From NCBI GenBank assembly GCA_029582265.1, contig CM055835.1, positions 11,480,041 through 11,544,040 on the forward strand: a DNA stretch of 64,000 nt, read 5' to 3'. The position numbers and the translations under genes were made by a program. Below, piece after piece: positions 13,000 to 23,489 of this stretch (the first letter of the stretch is position 1; each line of letters starts with the position of its first letter). The notes beneath the pieces are model-generated. The model had not been told where the DNA came from. It searched no databases and saw only the letters and a program-made list of their open reading frames with translations. The DNA comes from Zoroaster sp. YZ-2022. Lineage: Eukaryota; Echinodermata; Asteroidea; Forcipulatida; Zoroasteridae.

Positions 13000-13032
13000 C
13001 CTGGGCAATCAAGCGTTGCTTAGGCAGGTTAT
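13000..13032. repeat. Short inverted repeat
   Basis: AACCTGCCT and AGGCAGGTT flank a 15-base loop. Function unknown; it could be a stem-loop of a decayed retroelement end. Confidence 0.5.
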
Positions 13033-13344
13033 ATAAGTGTTGTATTCTTGCAGTTTGTTATTCGGCTTCCTGACACACATACATGGCGTACACGCCAAGT
13101 TTACTTTACATATTCTTTGCAGGTTACATGTGTGGTAGTATTGCATTAGTTCGAGTGACCTGGGCACTTTGAGTCATGCCTACTCCCAGACACGTCCTCT
13201 CTCCTAGTTTTCTTTTCCCACAGGGTTTTTATCTAGGCAAGCGTAGGGGTTGCGTGTGTGCTGACTCTTTAGAACTTGATGCACAAGTCCGCTACGGGAT
13301 TGGTAGCGGATGTATCCGCTATTGGACCGATAGCATATTAAAGT

Positions 13345-13495
13345 CATGATAGCACCATCGACTTGGAGCTGAGAGCTTTAGTCTGGTGCCCATGTTTGTC
13401 GCATTGACAAGTAATTAGCTTGGAGCTTGGTTACCATTGACTCGGAGCTGTAGCTTTAGTCTGGTGCCCATGTACGTCGCATTGACGAGTAATCT
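13345..13495 (+). repeat. Direct repeat pair, about 60 bp, spaced 79 bp
   Basis: Both copies contain GCTTTAGTCTGGTGCCCATG, GTCGCATTGAC and AGTAAT, at about 13370 and 13450. A second local duplication, ACTGATCCGGCGAATA, occurs at 13818 and 13905. Confidence 0.7.
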
Positions 13496-14280
13496 GCGTG
13501 TGTAGTTTGGCAGAATTTCGGGCAATACGCCTTCTCGTGTTTGTTTCTTAATTACATGCGTGTTATGTTGTATAATTATTCATAATGAAAAATTGTTGGT
13601 CTTACCATATCAAAATGACTTACGGATTTCTGTATTGGAGAATTGTTAAATGTTTAACAAGACAAATAAAAGGAGTGACAAGTGTGTTGTCAGGAACTGC
13701 CACTCCAAACATAATATCTTGTTTGTTGCTAATTGCGGGAGATTAGAAAGGAATTTGTAATTCGTAACTTACACAATGGACAGCTTCTAACCAAACTTGA
13801 TGTTACGTACGACCAACTGATCCGGCGAATAGCCATTTTGTCAATTGCTGTGGTTGAAAACAAATAGCACAATTGGCCAATCAATTTAGTTCATTTCCCG
13901 GACAACTGATCCGGCGAATAACCATCAAAGCTGGTGCGCACGGCAGACAATAAACAAGGGAATAGCCAAAATGATAAATGAATACGGGAATCAGCAACTG
14001 ATGACAAATGACACAGGTTGAGGCATTCTGTATAATATAACAATAATTACACGAATTTATTTATACCAATCTCAACGGGTGACGACAACTGAATGACCGT
14101 AGGAAATAATAAATCAAGACATGGAGTGCTTTACACTACAACACAAATAAAACAAATAAATATTCAGCCGAATGTTAAATCATTACCATAAATAAATCGG
14201 AATGCAGCTTGCTCGGTCAACTCAGGGGCTCGGGAACGGGGGCCCAGCGCTTACCACCAGGTACCTTGTTGAACAGAGTG

Positions 14281-14455
14281 GGTAGCCCTCTGAGAACATC
14301 ACAGCATATCGGTACAGCTCAGAATACGTAGCCCTCTGGGGAACATCACAGCCCATCAGTACAGCTCAGAGTACGAGCCCTCTGGGGAACATCAGTATAG
14401 CTCAGGGTCTGGGGATCTTCACAGCCCATCAGTACACCTCAGAGTAGGTAGACTA
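14281..14455 (+). repeat. Short tandem array, about 48-bp units
   Basis: About four diverged units contain TAGCCCTCTGGGGAACATCA, CAGCCCATCAGTACAGCTCA and GAGTAC. Unit boundaries drift, so the count is approximate. Confidence 0.7.
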
Positions 14456-14977
14456 GGTATGCACATCAACCACGCCCAAGGATCGTCCAGTGAGGCGAGT
14501 AGCAGCGCCAGTCAGCCTCGAGGTAACCTGTCTCGAGGTAACCTGAATCGAAGGAGGCCTCGGCGAGGTTGGACATAGTCATTTTATACCCACATCAGTA
14601 TTCATCCAAGCGGGACCACTTGCTAACAATAAGAACTGTAAGAACTATAGATGTGAGCCGTTACCAAGACATTGGTAGAGAAAGTTAAGAAACGAAGGGA
14701 TTAACAGCTCAGTGAACATGAGCTGGAAATAACTTATAGGGGCACAAACTGTGACCGTAACGATGTAAAGCAATTATGATATAAGCCTTATCGGAATTGT
14801 GCACGCAAGGAATTATGGGAGTCGGGTTTTGGAAAAAAGTTGTAAACAAACGCACATGTTTGTGCACAAAGTCAATGGAGGAGAAAGGTGGTCGGTCAGA
14901 AAATTTACGTTTTTTTACGTATTATAGCAAAATTATGGAAAATCTTTTTAAGAATTAGTTAAATTACATACAGAACA

Positions 14978-15112
14978 TTTGTGGGTGTGGGTTCGAGCCC
15001 CGGTCGTGACACTTGTATCCTTGAGCAAGGTACTTAACCATAATTGCTTCGTCCTTCGGATGGGACGTAAAGCCGTAGGTCCCGTGTGTTGTATAATGCA
15101 CGAAAAGTGGAT
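14978..15112 (+). mobile_element. 5'-truncated SINE, family B
   Basis: It starts in the B box (TGTGGGTTCGAGCCCCGG) and shares GTCCTTCGGATGGGACGTAA and GCCGTAGGTCCCGTG with the full-length copy at 52.7 kb. Confidence 0.75.
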
Positions 15113-15452
15113 TGTCGTGGCCGAGTGGTCTAGCGCACTGAACTCAAGTTCTGGTGTTGCCAGCAGCAGAGTGTGGGTTCGAGCCCCGGCCGTGACACCT
15201 GTGTCCTTGAGCAAGACACTTAACCATAATTGCTTCTCTCCACCCAGGCAGAGATGGTTTGCTCTCTATGCGCTAGAAATGGCAGCAATTGAGCTGTATA
15301 CTCCCCAGGGAGCTGAGATGGTTTCAGGAATGATTTATGAGCCTTATGAGCCTTATGAGCAGGGATAATAATATAATGCGCCTTGAGCGCCACTTAGTTG
15401 GTGGATACGTGCGCTATATAAATCTATACATTATTATTATTATTATTATTAT
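15113..15452 (+). mobile_element. tRNA-Leu(CAA)-derived SINE, family A
   Basis: The head reads GTCGTGGCCGAGTGGTCTAG with an A box, an anticodon arm ACTCAAGTTCTGG as in tRNA-Leu(CAA), and a B box GGTTCGAGCCC. The body contains GAGCTGTATACTCCCCAGGG. The 3' part GCGCCTTGAGCGCC...GTGCGCTATATAAATC ends in (ATT)n. It is inserted directly behind a truncated family B SINE. Confidence 0.88.
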
Positions 15453-15536
15453 AATTAAGAAAAGAATCAATTTTTATTCCCAGAAACCACACAAACGGAG
15501 GATTTCTTAGCTGATTTCTGGAGTGACAGTTATATT

Positions 15537-15655
15537 GTAATTAAGACTAATTGCGGTGACACCATGTGGAATCTCAATTGAGTAGTAATTAGTTCTGAAA
15601 AGAACTGGAGGTACAACTCGACGTTTCGATCAGTATGCTCTGATCGAAAGTTATA
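15537..15655 (-). repeat. Penelope terminal-repeat fragment
   Basis: It reads in reverse: GATCAGAGCATACTGATCGA, the AGTTCTTTTCAGAACT hairpin, TACTCAATTGAG and ACATGGTGTCACCGCAATTA. It lies in the loop of the 14.8-16.5 kb element. Confidence 0.7.
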
Positions 15656-16998
15656 TTGTACTTTTTAGGCAAACTAGATCGCTACTAACGGCCGAGAAAC
15701 TCTTCAGTTCGGTTTTCGGAACATATTTTCTTTTAGAAATATTCTCCCCATCGACAAAAAATATATATTGTATATAAATTAAAGGATGGTAAAAAGGAGA
15801 AAACAATGCCTTGTGCCACTTGCCTTTTCTATAGCTGATATTCAATTGTTTTTATTTTTGTACATCTAATTAGCTGTAGGAACAACAATTTATTGGCGTT
15901 TGACAAAAGCTATAATTAATACAATATTAATCCCGAGCGGATTAAAATAGGCAAATCTCATTTCAGATCTGATGGGCGGCGATCCGTGTCCCCAATCTAC
16001 GATCGGGGAACTTCCCGAACTAACAGACGGTCCCAAAATAATTTATTTATTTATTTGTTTATTTAATTTTTTTAATTTTTTTAATTTTACGCTCGACCGA
16101 CACCCCAATTTATAATCATCATTATTGTGGGTTTGACCACGGTTTGACCATAATGCTTAATTTTTTTTTTTTTTAAATACAATGAAATTATCTGCAATTT
16201 TTTAGTAGAAAAAATGCTTAAAAGACTAAAACATGGTTGTCACACCCGGGGATCAGAAATCAGCTGAGAATTCCTCCATTTGCGTAGTTTTCGGGGGGAA
16301 AATAAATTCTTTTCTTAATTATAAAATTGTTGTTTATAATTTAACTGATTTCTTAAAAAATTCTCCATAATTTTGCTATAATTCGTAAAAACGTAAATTT
16401 TCTGACCGACCGCCTTTGACTTTGTGTACATGCAAACGTGTGCGTTTGTTTACAACTTTTTTTTCCAAAACCAAACTCCCATAATTCATTGCGCGCACAA
16501 TTCCGATAAGGCTTTGTATCAATCTCCACTATAAATGATTTTGTCTATGTGCTGAAAGTTTTAATGCCAGATCGAGTTCAGGAAAAAGTACTCGATCTTT
16601 CCCAAATTCAGGGGCAGATCTTTAAAAGAGAGGGAGGGCCACTTGGCAAACAGCCTCAGTCGGCAAATTGACCCTAAACCACCAAATCAAATCATCAGCT
16701 TTGATTCAAAGCTGGCCTGTGTTTTTGTGCCTGATGTAATTTAATTAGGGGAGGGAGAAATTACGCCACCCCGATTGGTTCATGCCTACCCCTTTCCCCT
16801 ACGATCCATCGATTTTGAAAGTGTTCGAAAACCTTCTGCATAATTATCTGCCTCAGAAGTCAGTCAGCCAATTGGCTTTCACACCCCAAAAGATAATGCC
16901 TTCGCTATGACCCGGCGCGGCCCTGCGTATGGTAAATATACATAATACACAGTCCCACCCGCTTATGCAAAGAGAGTTAGTATACTGGTACTCGTACT

Positions 16999-17117
16999 GC
17001 GGGGGGGGGGGGGGGGGGAAGCCAATGTTTTTCGACTGACTTTCGGGGCGGAAACAAATTTAACACCTTCAAAATCGCTGGACGACGGGGTAGTCGTGAG
17101 ATAATCGGGGGGGGGGG
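16999..17117 (+). repeat. Homopurine G runs
   Basis: An 18-20 base G run at 16999 and a 10-base G run at 17107. Similar C or G runs occur at 404, 8326, 20559, 23582, 28858, 33435, 39644 and 44278. Some may be assembly-sensitive. Confidence 0.8.
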
Positions 17118-17235
17118 TAGGTAGGCATGAGAAATATAAGTAGCTTTGCCAACAAAACCAAAGCTGTAGGCCACTTTTGAGCTTCCCTATAAAAGCTGTG
17201 GAAAAAAACAGAACTAGGCCGCGTAGCTACAACAT

Positions 17236-17729
17236 ATGGTGTTCTATAATGGACACCTACGCGACGCCTTTTTTTTTTACGCGGCGACTTTTTGTTTTTA
17301 CGCGGCGACTTTTTGTTTTTAGGCGGCGACTTTTTGTTTTTGGACGGCGACTTTTTGTTAAAAAAAAAAAAAATCGCCGTCCAAAAAAAAAAGAGTCGCC
17401 GTCCAAAAACAAAAAGTCGCCGCCCAAAAACAAAGTTGCCGCGTAAAAAAAAAAGTCGCCGTCCAAAAACAAAAAGTCGCCGCGTAAAAAAAAAGTCGCC
17501 GTCCAAAAACAAAAAGTCGCCGCCCAAAAACAAAAAGTCGCCGCGTAAAAAAAAAGTCGCCGTCCAAAAACAAAAAGTTGCCGCCCAAAAACAAAAAGTC
17601 GCCGCTTAAAAAAAAGTCGCCGTCCAAAAACAAAAAGTCGCCGCCCAAAAACAAAAAGTCGCCGCGTAAAAAAAAAGTCACCGCGTAGAAAAAAAAGGCG
17701 CTGCGTAGGTGTCCATTATAGAACACCAT
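17236..17729. mobile_element. 494-bp foldback element with internal GTCGCCG/poly-A modules
   Basis: Ends are ATGGTGTTCTATAATGGACA and its inverse TGTCCATTATAGAACACCAT. Inside are alternating modules GTCGCCGCGTAAAAAAAA, GTCGCCGTCCAAAAACAAAA and GTCGCCGCCCAAAAAC. The first 120 bp hold these in reverse orientation to the rest, so the whole folds into a hairpin. The long lysine/arginine-rich or Phe/Leu/Gly-rich frames here are low-complexity artefacts. Confidence 0.8.
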
Positions 17730-18837
17730 AACAACAAGGTGGCTAACTGATTTTGACTGGCGCCCATTTAATCTGTTTTTGTCTTGTTGTACAACATCTG
17801 CCGGGATCGCGGAGCCAGAGGAAACAAATGTTAATGCGATGTGTCAGACTTGTGTCTCCAATGATATTTTAACTTCCCATTTAAAGGGAAGGTATATTTC
17901 TCGTATTGGTTATTTAAGAAAAATAGGTTATTTGTCGATTTGAGAAGTAAAACTTACTTAGTAAATCTGACTGAATGCAGTTTCACTTTTTTTCTGTTCA
18001 ATGACGCAACGTAAAAAGAAGCTGCATTATTTCACTGTTTAGTTGTTAATGTATCTTGATTCATAACAGCTGATAATTTGTTTATTTTGGGTTGTATAGG
18101 TCACTTTTGAGTTTGTTTTTCCATTTTAAGATTCACATTAACTTGTAAGATTCAAATTAACAGCCAACACCAAGTTGGCTTCTACCAAATTTAAAATGGC
18201 CGATAGTGTTTTTCTAAAAAGCACTTTATAGGTAAAGTGCACAATAGGTTATGTACTTAAGGTTTTATTTTTAGCTAATGATTTAAGTTTTGTATTCTTT
18301 ATACTGTACTTTTAGCACACTGAGGAAAAAGTGTTTGATTTATTTAGCTGTATAGTGACCATCTAGGATTTCAAAATGAGCGCAATTTAGCTGGCAGTCA
18401 CTACATTTTTATTGCCAAGGATCGAGTTCAACAAATCTAAAATCGATAATCTAGCAGCAAGCTGCCATCTTAGATTTCAAAATGCTGCCACATTTGTGAG
18501 CTATTTCAGTTTATAAATTTTATTGAGTCCATTTTGCAGATGTCCATTTTGCAGTAACATCTTTCCCATTATGTTCCTGTAAACGAAGCCAAATCACTAT
18601 GGGTTAGACTGCAGTTTCAACAAAACAAACAAAACAAAACAACAAAACCTAATAGACCCTACACTATGACGACTTTATTTGAGAGTGAGGAAATGGGAGA
18701 TTGATATTCGAATTCCATTCAAATTCAAAATTAGGGCCGACATATGTCGGATTGTCCAAATTATCTTTTCTTAAAATGCTGCTTATTTTTATTTTCGGTA
18801 CTAATAATTATATCGCCGTCAGACTATAAACATATAT
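17730..18837. other. Intergenic sequence, nothing recognised
   Basis: AT-rich, no long ORF and no clear repeat structure apart from short AAAACAAA stretches near 18620. Confidence 0.5.
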
Positions 18838-19862
18838 AATTAGTTCTGAAAAGAACTGGAGGTTACAACTCGACGTTTCGATCAGTATGCTGTGATCGTC
18901 CTCAGGAAAATGCCGGACTCTCTGAAATGCAGCTGCTTAAGTAGGCTGCTGGAGGATCACGCGATGGCTGGATGCTGGAGGATTAGTGCGTTGAGGCGTG
19001 CAGGCGGGAACTGTTGGGACTGGGATCCTAGCAGGTGGTGGGAGGAGTGTATGCTCACTGAACTGAAACAGTTGTTAACAAGCACAGGGGGATGTAGGGT
19101 GGTTGACTTAGGATATAGGAGATCCCTCAGTTTGGGGTGGGTTGTGGACTTTGGATATATAAGATCCTTCGGTCCGTAGAAGTGGTCACCAAATATCGCT
19201 GATGTGGAAACCGATGTCCTGTGGAACAGTATCGTGTTTAACGATCTCGGTGGCCTCTCTGATGCGTCTGGGGTGCCATGGGACGATGGGTGTGATTAGT
19301 TGAGCTGCCTGCCAGTCGATTTGGTGGTCCTTCATGTGGGAGTGCTTGACGATGGCTGACTTCTCAAAATCTCCTCTGCGGCCATGAGCTAGGTGTTCTT
19401 TCAGTCTCGTAGGGAGATTCCGTCCTGTTTCGCCGATGTAGACTTTGCTACACTCACAGGGGATCCGGTAGACTCCCGCTCTGTTGCTGGGATCTGGTTT
19501 ATCCTTGTGGGTGTGGAGAAGTCCTTGTAGTTTGCTGGGAGATGAGTGGTAGACTTGGATGCCTGCCTGTAGGAGGATGCGCTGAAGTTTATGTGACGTC
19601 GAACCTAGGTATGGGAGGGGTTAGATTAGGGGAGACCTTGCGGTCGGGGTTTGGAACAGGCTTCGAAGTGTTGATCTTGCTGGGTTTGTAGCCGTTGCGC
19701 TGGAGGGTATACCTGATGTGCCGTAGTTCCTTTAAGTAGACTTTTGGGTAGTTCTTTGGGTAGACTGTCCTGGTCGCGTCCTGGTCCTTGTCGCAATTCA
19801 ATAGAGAATTTCACATGGTGTCACCGCAATTAGTCTTACTTATCCTCTTCACCATGCAAAGC
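18838..19862 (-). pseudogene. Penelope-like element (RT tail plus GIY-YIG endonuclease) with terminal-repeat fragments
   Basis: Reading 19500 to 19180 on the - strand gives one open frame with a GIY-YIG nuclease: AGVYRIPCECSKVYIGETGR, then NLPTRLKEHLAHGRRGDFEK and HSHMKDHQIDWQAAQLI, ending HISDIW-stop. The preceding 330 bp translate as the typical thumb/linker of Penelope reverse transcriptases (HKLQRILLQAGIQVY, SSPSKLQGLLHTHKDK) but in shifted frames. Flanks at 18838-18908 and 19793-19862 match terminal-repeat fragments found elsewhere in the window, in opposite orientations. Most of the RT is missing, so the copy is 5'-truncated and inactive. Confidence 0.85.
18866..18908 (-). ncRNA. Hammerhead-ribozyme-like motif in Penelope terminal repeat
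   Basis: On the - strand CTGAGGA is followed by C, an imperfect stem GATCAC/CTGATC around the loop AGCATA, and then GAAAC-GTC, the arrangement of a hammerhead core (CUGANGA, stem II, GAAA). Penelope terminal repeats are known to carry hammerhead ribozymes. One extra base separates A9 from stem II here, so this could be a degenerate or inactive version. Confidence 0.35.
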
Positions 19863-21124
19863 TATAAGTTTTACATGTCGTTAATGTTATCATAATTGAT
19901 TTTTAAGGGTTTTTAAGATAACATCTGTGTTTAGTGCATTTGGTTATGGCGAATTGGTTTGGGGGTATTAGAGAGCGACACATTATTGTTTTATTATTCA
20001 AATGTTATTCTAGCAAATATATTATAATGGCGGCAGGCCGAAATGTGGGAAAAATATTTTGCTAAATCCATCGTGATTGTTGGGAAATGGAATCAGGCGA
20101 GAGCAAAGTACGAATACACATCCGCGTGGGGTTATGAGAATTATATAAGTTTTTTATCTTGTCAGGTTTTTTTTCTTTATTATTATGCACGGCTTCATAT
20201 GTATGCCAAAAATATGTAAATTTCACAGGATGATTTCAAATTCCAATGACCGTCCATAAACATTGTCCTAACCCTTCCCCAGGCCACCCAACTTCAATCC
20301 GAGCAAAACATAAATACAAAATCATTCGGGTTCCAAACATTAATTTGTATAAAAAACGGAAACATTATTATTACGAAAAATTTCAAACCATTTTCACATA
20401 ATTTAAGGAACATTAAGAAAATTTTGGGGCATTTTTTATTTAGTTTTAAAGAATCATTAACTCCACTGTTAACAAACAAAAATACTCAAGGCTACATGTA
20501 TAAAAGTGAATAGTGGGAGGGGAATCAGGACCTTTTCTAAAGTGGGGGCAATGTGCCCCCCCCCCCCCCCCCACCGTTTCTGCCGCCGGTGCAAAGAGTG
20601 GCAAATCAGCAATATTGTCCTGTTCTAATCCCATAATAATTGTGTCATATCACCCCAATGCTGTTGTACAACCAAATGGCAAATCAGCACTAGTATTTTG
20701 CCATTAAAACCCTAATCATCCCAAACCCATCAAACTCCAACAGCTGGTTGTGTTACATTTTGATGGATTCAGTACCGGTACTGTATAACCCATGCATGGT
20801 GTTGGATTTTGGTGGATTCAGGAAGCTTCCTAGCCAAAACCATTGGGGGGTGAGGGTTAAGTGGGCCCCAGACCCCACGCTGTGAGCTCGCTTTGCACAC
20901 ATGGTTAAGACTGAGAAATCATTTTCCAAAATAGGCTCAATAAAATTACATTTTAAGCCGAAATAGCTCACAAATGCTCACACAGAGCCTCATAAAACGC
21001 TACGGCCCTGACTCCTTGGCGTTATAATTGAGCCGGGTATTGACACCAAAATCGACTTCATATTCCACATTACACCCTAAGTTATGAAGAATATTTGGTT
21101 TCAAATGCCGGTCATTTTGAAATC
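19863..21124. other. Intergenic sequence, no gene recognised
   Basis: Apart from the TTAA-ended repeat at 20704-20860 and a C run at 20559, no feature was identified. ORFs here are short and spread over both strands. Confidence 0.5.
20704..20860 (-). repeat. Dispersed repeat with TTAA ends
   Basis: It contains CCCATCAAACTCCAACAGCT, GATTCAGTACCGGTACTGTA and CATGCATGGTGTTGGATT. A reverse copy lies at 51665-51810 and a diverged one at about 41170-41260. TTAA occurs at both edges (20704, 20857), suggesting a piggyBac-type MITE. Confidence 0.55.
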
Positions 21125-21658
21125 CAAGATGGCTGCCATGAAAAAATGTTACCAACCAATTCCTGGGGCTATGAAGTTTATCACAACAAAATAGTTTAGA
21201 AGTATAGACCAATAGCAATCTTTAAGCGCTTTGATATTTAAAAGTGCTTTAAAGAATTACACAGGTAGCCATTTTGAATTTGGTAGCAGCCATCTTGTTT
21301 TTTGGCAGCCATCTTGCTTTTTAAGTTAATGTGAATTTAAAATTTCTCCGAATTTGGAGCAAGAAAGTGACCCAACACAGATTGCCAGCTGTTTGTACGT
21401 GTTATTCTCGGATGGCCATTTCTTGTAGGATTGGCAGCCATATTGGATTTATAGCAGCCATCTTAAATTTTATAGCAGCTTTTGTGAGCCCATCATTGAA
21501 ATAGGCCAATCCATGAAGAATGGCGGCCATCTTGGATTTTTGGCAGCCATCTTGGTTTTGGACAGTATTATATAAACCTAAAAGAAAAAATATATATATT
21601 TCCCGAGACAGCCCCTTTCCCCGATAGGCCAATTTATGTGCAAACGGCGGCCATATTG
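21125..21658. promoter_or_regulatory. Cluster of nine YY1-like motifs
   Basis: Matches or near matches to GGCGGCCATCTTGG occur at 21125, 21264, 21285, 21304, 21433, 21453, 21522, 21542 and 21646, eight in one orientation and the first reversed. The core GCCATNTT is the YY1 recognition sequence. No gene start was recognised nearby, so a regulatory role is inference. A decayed tandem repeat rich in this motif is the alternative. Confidence 0.45.
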
Positions 21659-21659
21659 A

Positions 21660-23489
21660 ATTTTGGCCGTTTGTGCGAAATGCTGACATTTTCGTGAGGG
21701 TCACCCCGCTAATTTTATTCAGCACCCTTCAAGTGTACAGAAACCACTTTCAAACCATGGTCCCCACACACTTGCACGAGACCTACACGTTTTGCCACTA
21801 CTCTTTAGCACGGCAATTATTTTTGACTGGCGCTAAATATCTCGTCAGCTTGTTCCTCAACAGTACATCTGCTGACATTGGAAATATAATGTTAATGGAT
21901 AAGTACTGTTATTTCTATTCCCTTCTTTTTATTTTTAAATCGCATGTGTTTTCTTTATAATGCCGTTGCTGGTGTCACTCGTACTTATACACTGTAACTG
22001 CTGTGCAGTCCAAACTTCCTGTGTATTGTCCTGTATGTGTCATTTCTTTGTCTTTGTATGTGTAACTAAAAATAGTTTTCATATAAAATTAAAATCTGTA
22101 TTTTTCTTCATTCTTAAGTTGAGGGGTCTCCTATCGACAAGCTTGCTTTTGGAGACTGTGCTATGGGCCGTTTTAAATGTTTTGCTAGCCGGTATACCGC
22201 CGGAAAAACCGCGGTTTTCGGTTTTACTGTGAACACAATAAAAACAGTCCTTATAACTCATTTATGATGTTGGTACACCTTATTGACCTGACCTACTACC
22301 CATGACTGACACCCCCAATCATCCCCAAATTTTTCACCTTTTTACGCAAATAAACTTTCGGAATATTTCGATTTGTATTGACCTCTTTCGAAAACTGTTC
22401 GTATTATAGGGGTGTAATAAGATCATTGACCCAAAAGGCTAATTGTCAAAATTAATTACAATTAAGCCTAGGGCCTATGTAATAATATGTGTGCTCAGAA
22501 TAATCTTTGTTGGGGCCGGTGATCATTGGGGGACATGTTGTACTTCCTCCCCCCACGCCCCCCCCCCCCGATCGCCGCGCGCCCAAGCTTAATAGGGTCA
22601 CAAATCATGGGTTAATATTTTTTTCTCAGAACAGAAGGGAAATGTATAGCTACAATTAGGGAGGGGAAAGTATCGCCCAAGAGAGAACGCTGTCAAGAAT
22701 GATGAAGCTAACAAACAAATACATTGTTATACGTAAATATTCAGTGCGATTAGGGTCTACTCTCAAACGCATTCTGATGCATATTAATCGTACATTTTTC
22801 ATCTTATGTAGCATCACATTTTGCAAAAAATAACATGGTTAACACAAGACAACATTTTTTGGGGTGTGGAGTGGGGACATTGCCATTAGCGTCCCCTCCA
22901 CCAAATATTGGGGGTGCATGGCCCGCCGTCCCCCGGGATCGCCGCCCATGACGACACTGCACCATTGGTATTCCACAGATGGTTATAACATATTTAAAGC
23001 ATATAACATATTTGAATAGAAAGTTCTAAAAAAAAAAAAAAAAAGTTTTGAACCTTGTTTGTAATATATTAAGGTGTTATTTCATTGTTAATATGATGTT
23101 ATTACGCTCATGGTTTTTCGTTATTTGGATTGAAAAAAATTGGGCCTCTATGTAAATTCCTATGCTGCTGAGCAACTTGGGTTTTTTATTTTAGAAGTGT
23201 CTTGTGTATGTAACAGCGTATGGGAAGGTACAACATTGGTAGGCTATTTACCACATTATCAAAATATAGACGGTCAGAGCATAGTGAACTGAGAATTTCA
23301 CACGGTGTAAACTTCTTTACTTAAATTAACGATTTATTATCTAAACATCACGTCAGGCGTCAACCATCCTGATAAATTGTTTTGTCTCAAGTGCTTTAAA
23401 TTTTAAATGTTAGGTTTAATTTACACAATTATTATACTCCCTGTAATAGTAATAAGTTTCCATCTTCTGAGGGGTCGTTTGTTATGAGA
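21660..23489. other. Intergenic sequence, no gene recognised
   Basis: Short ORFs only. A reverse MITE end (GGGAAGGTACAACATTGGTA) is at 23221 and C/A runs occur at 22559 and 23028. Confidence 0.5.

Larger units (their letters stand above)
12531..14764. other. Intergenic sequence with decayed repeats
   Basis: An 87-codon ORF at 12622-12885 (contains GRIPIDPAILAAIGHRFIPP) is not recognised. The remainder holds local direct repeats and no clear gene. Confidence 0.4.
14765..16530. mobile_element. Inverted-repeat element with arms of about 270 bp, interrupted by SINEs and a Penelope terminal fragment
   Basis: The left arm is 14765-14960 continued at 15453-15525. The right arm is 16250-16530 in reverse complement. 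Shared blocks include AATTATGGGAGTCGGGTTTT, TTTACAACTTTTTTTTCC and AAGAAAAGAATCAATTT. The SINE pair 14978-15452 splits the left arm. The loop contains the Penelope fragment at 15537-15655. Part of one arm recurs at 39560-39690. Confidence 0.7.

Noticed and set aside
15113..15190. Functional tRNA-Leu gene
   Set aside because: A and B boxes are present, but the acceptor stem is not paired as in a tRNA and the sequence continues into a SINE body, repeated at 50.8 and 52.1-52.7 kb.
17069..17729. Long overlapping ORFs on both strands (Phe/Leu/Gly-rich and Lys/Arg-rich)
   Set aside because: They are translations of the GTCGCCG/poly-A modules of a foldback element in all frames. Low complexity with no conserved domain.
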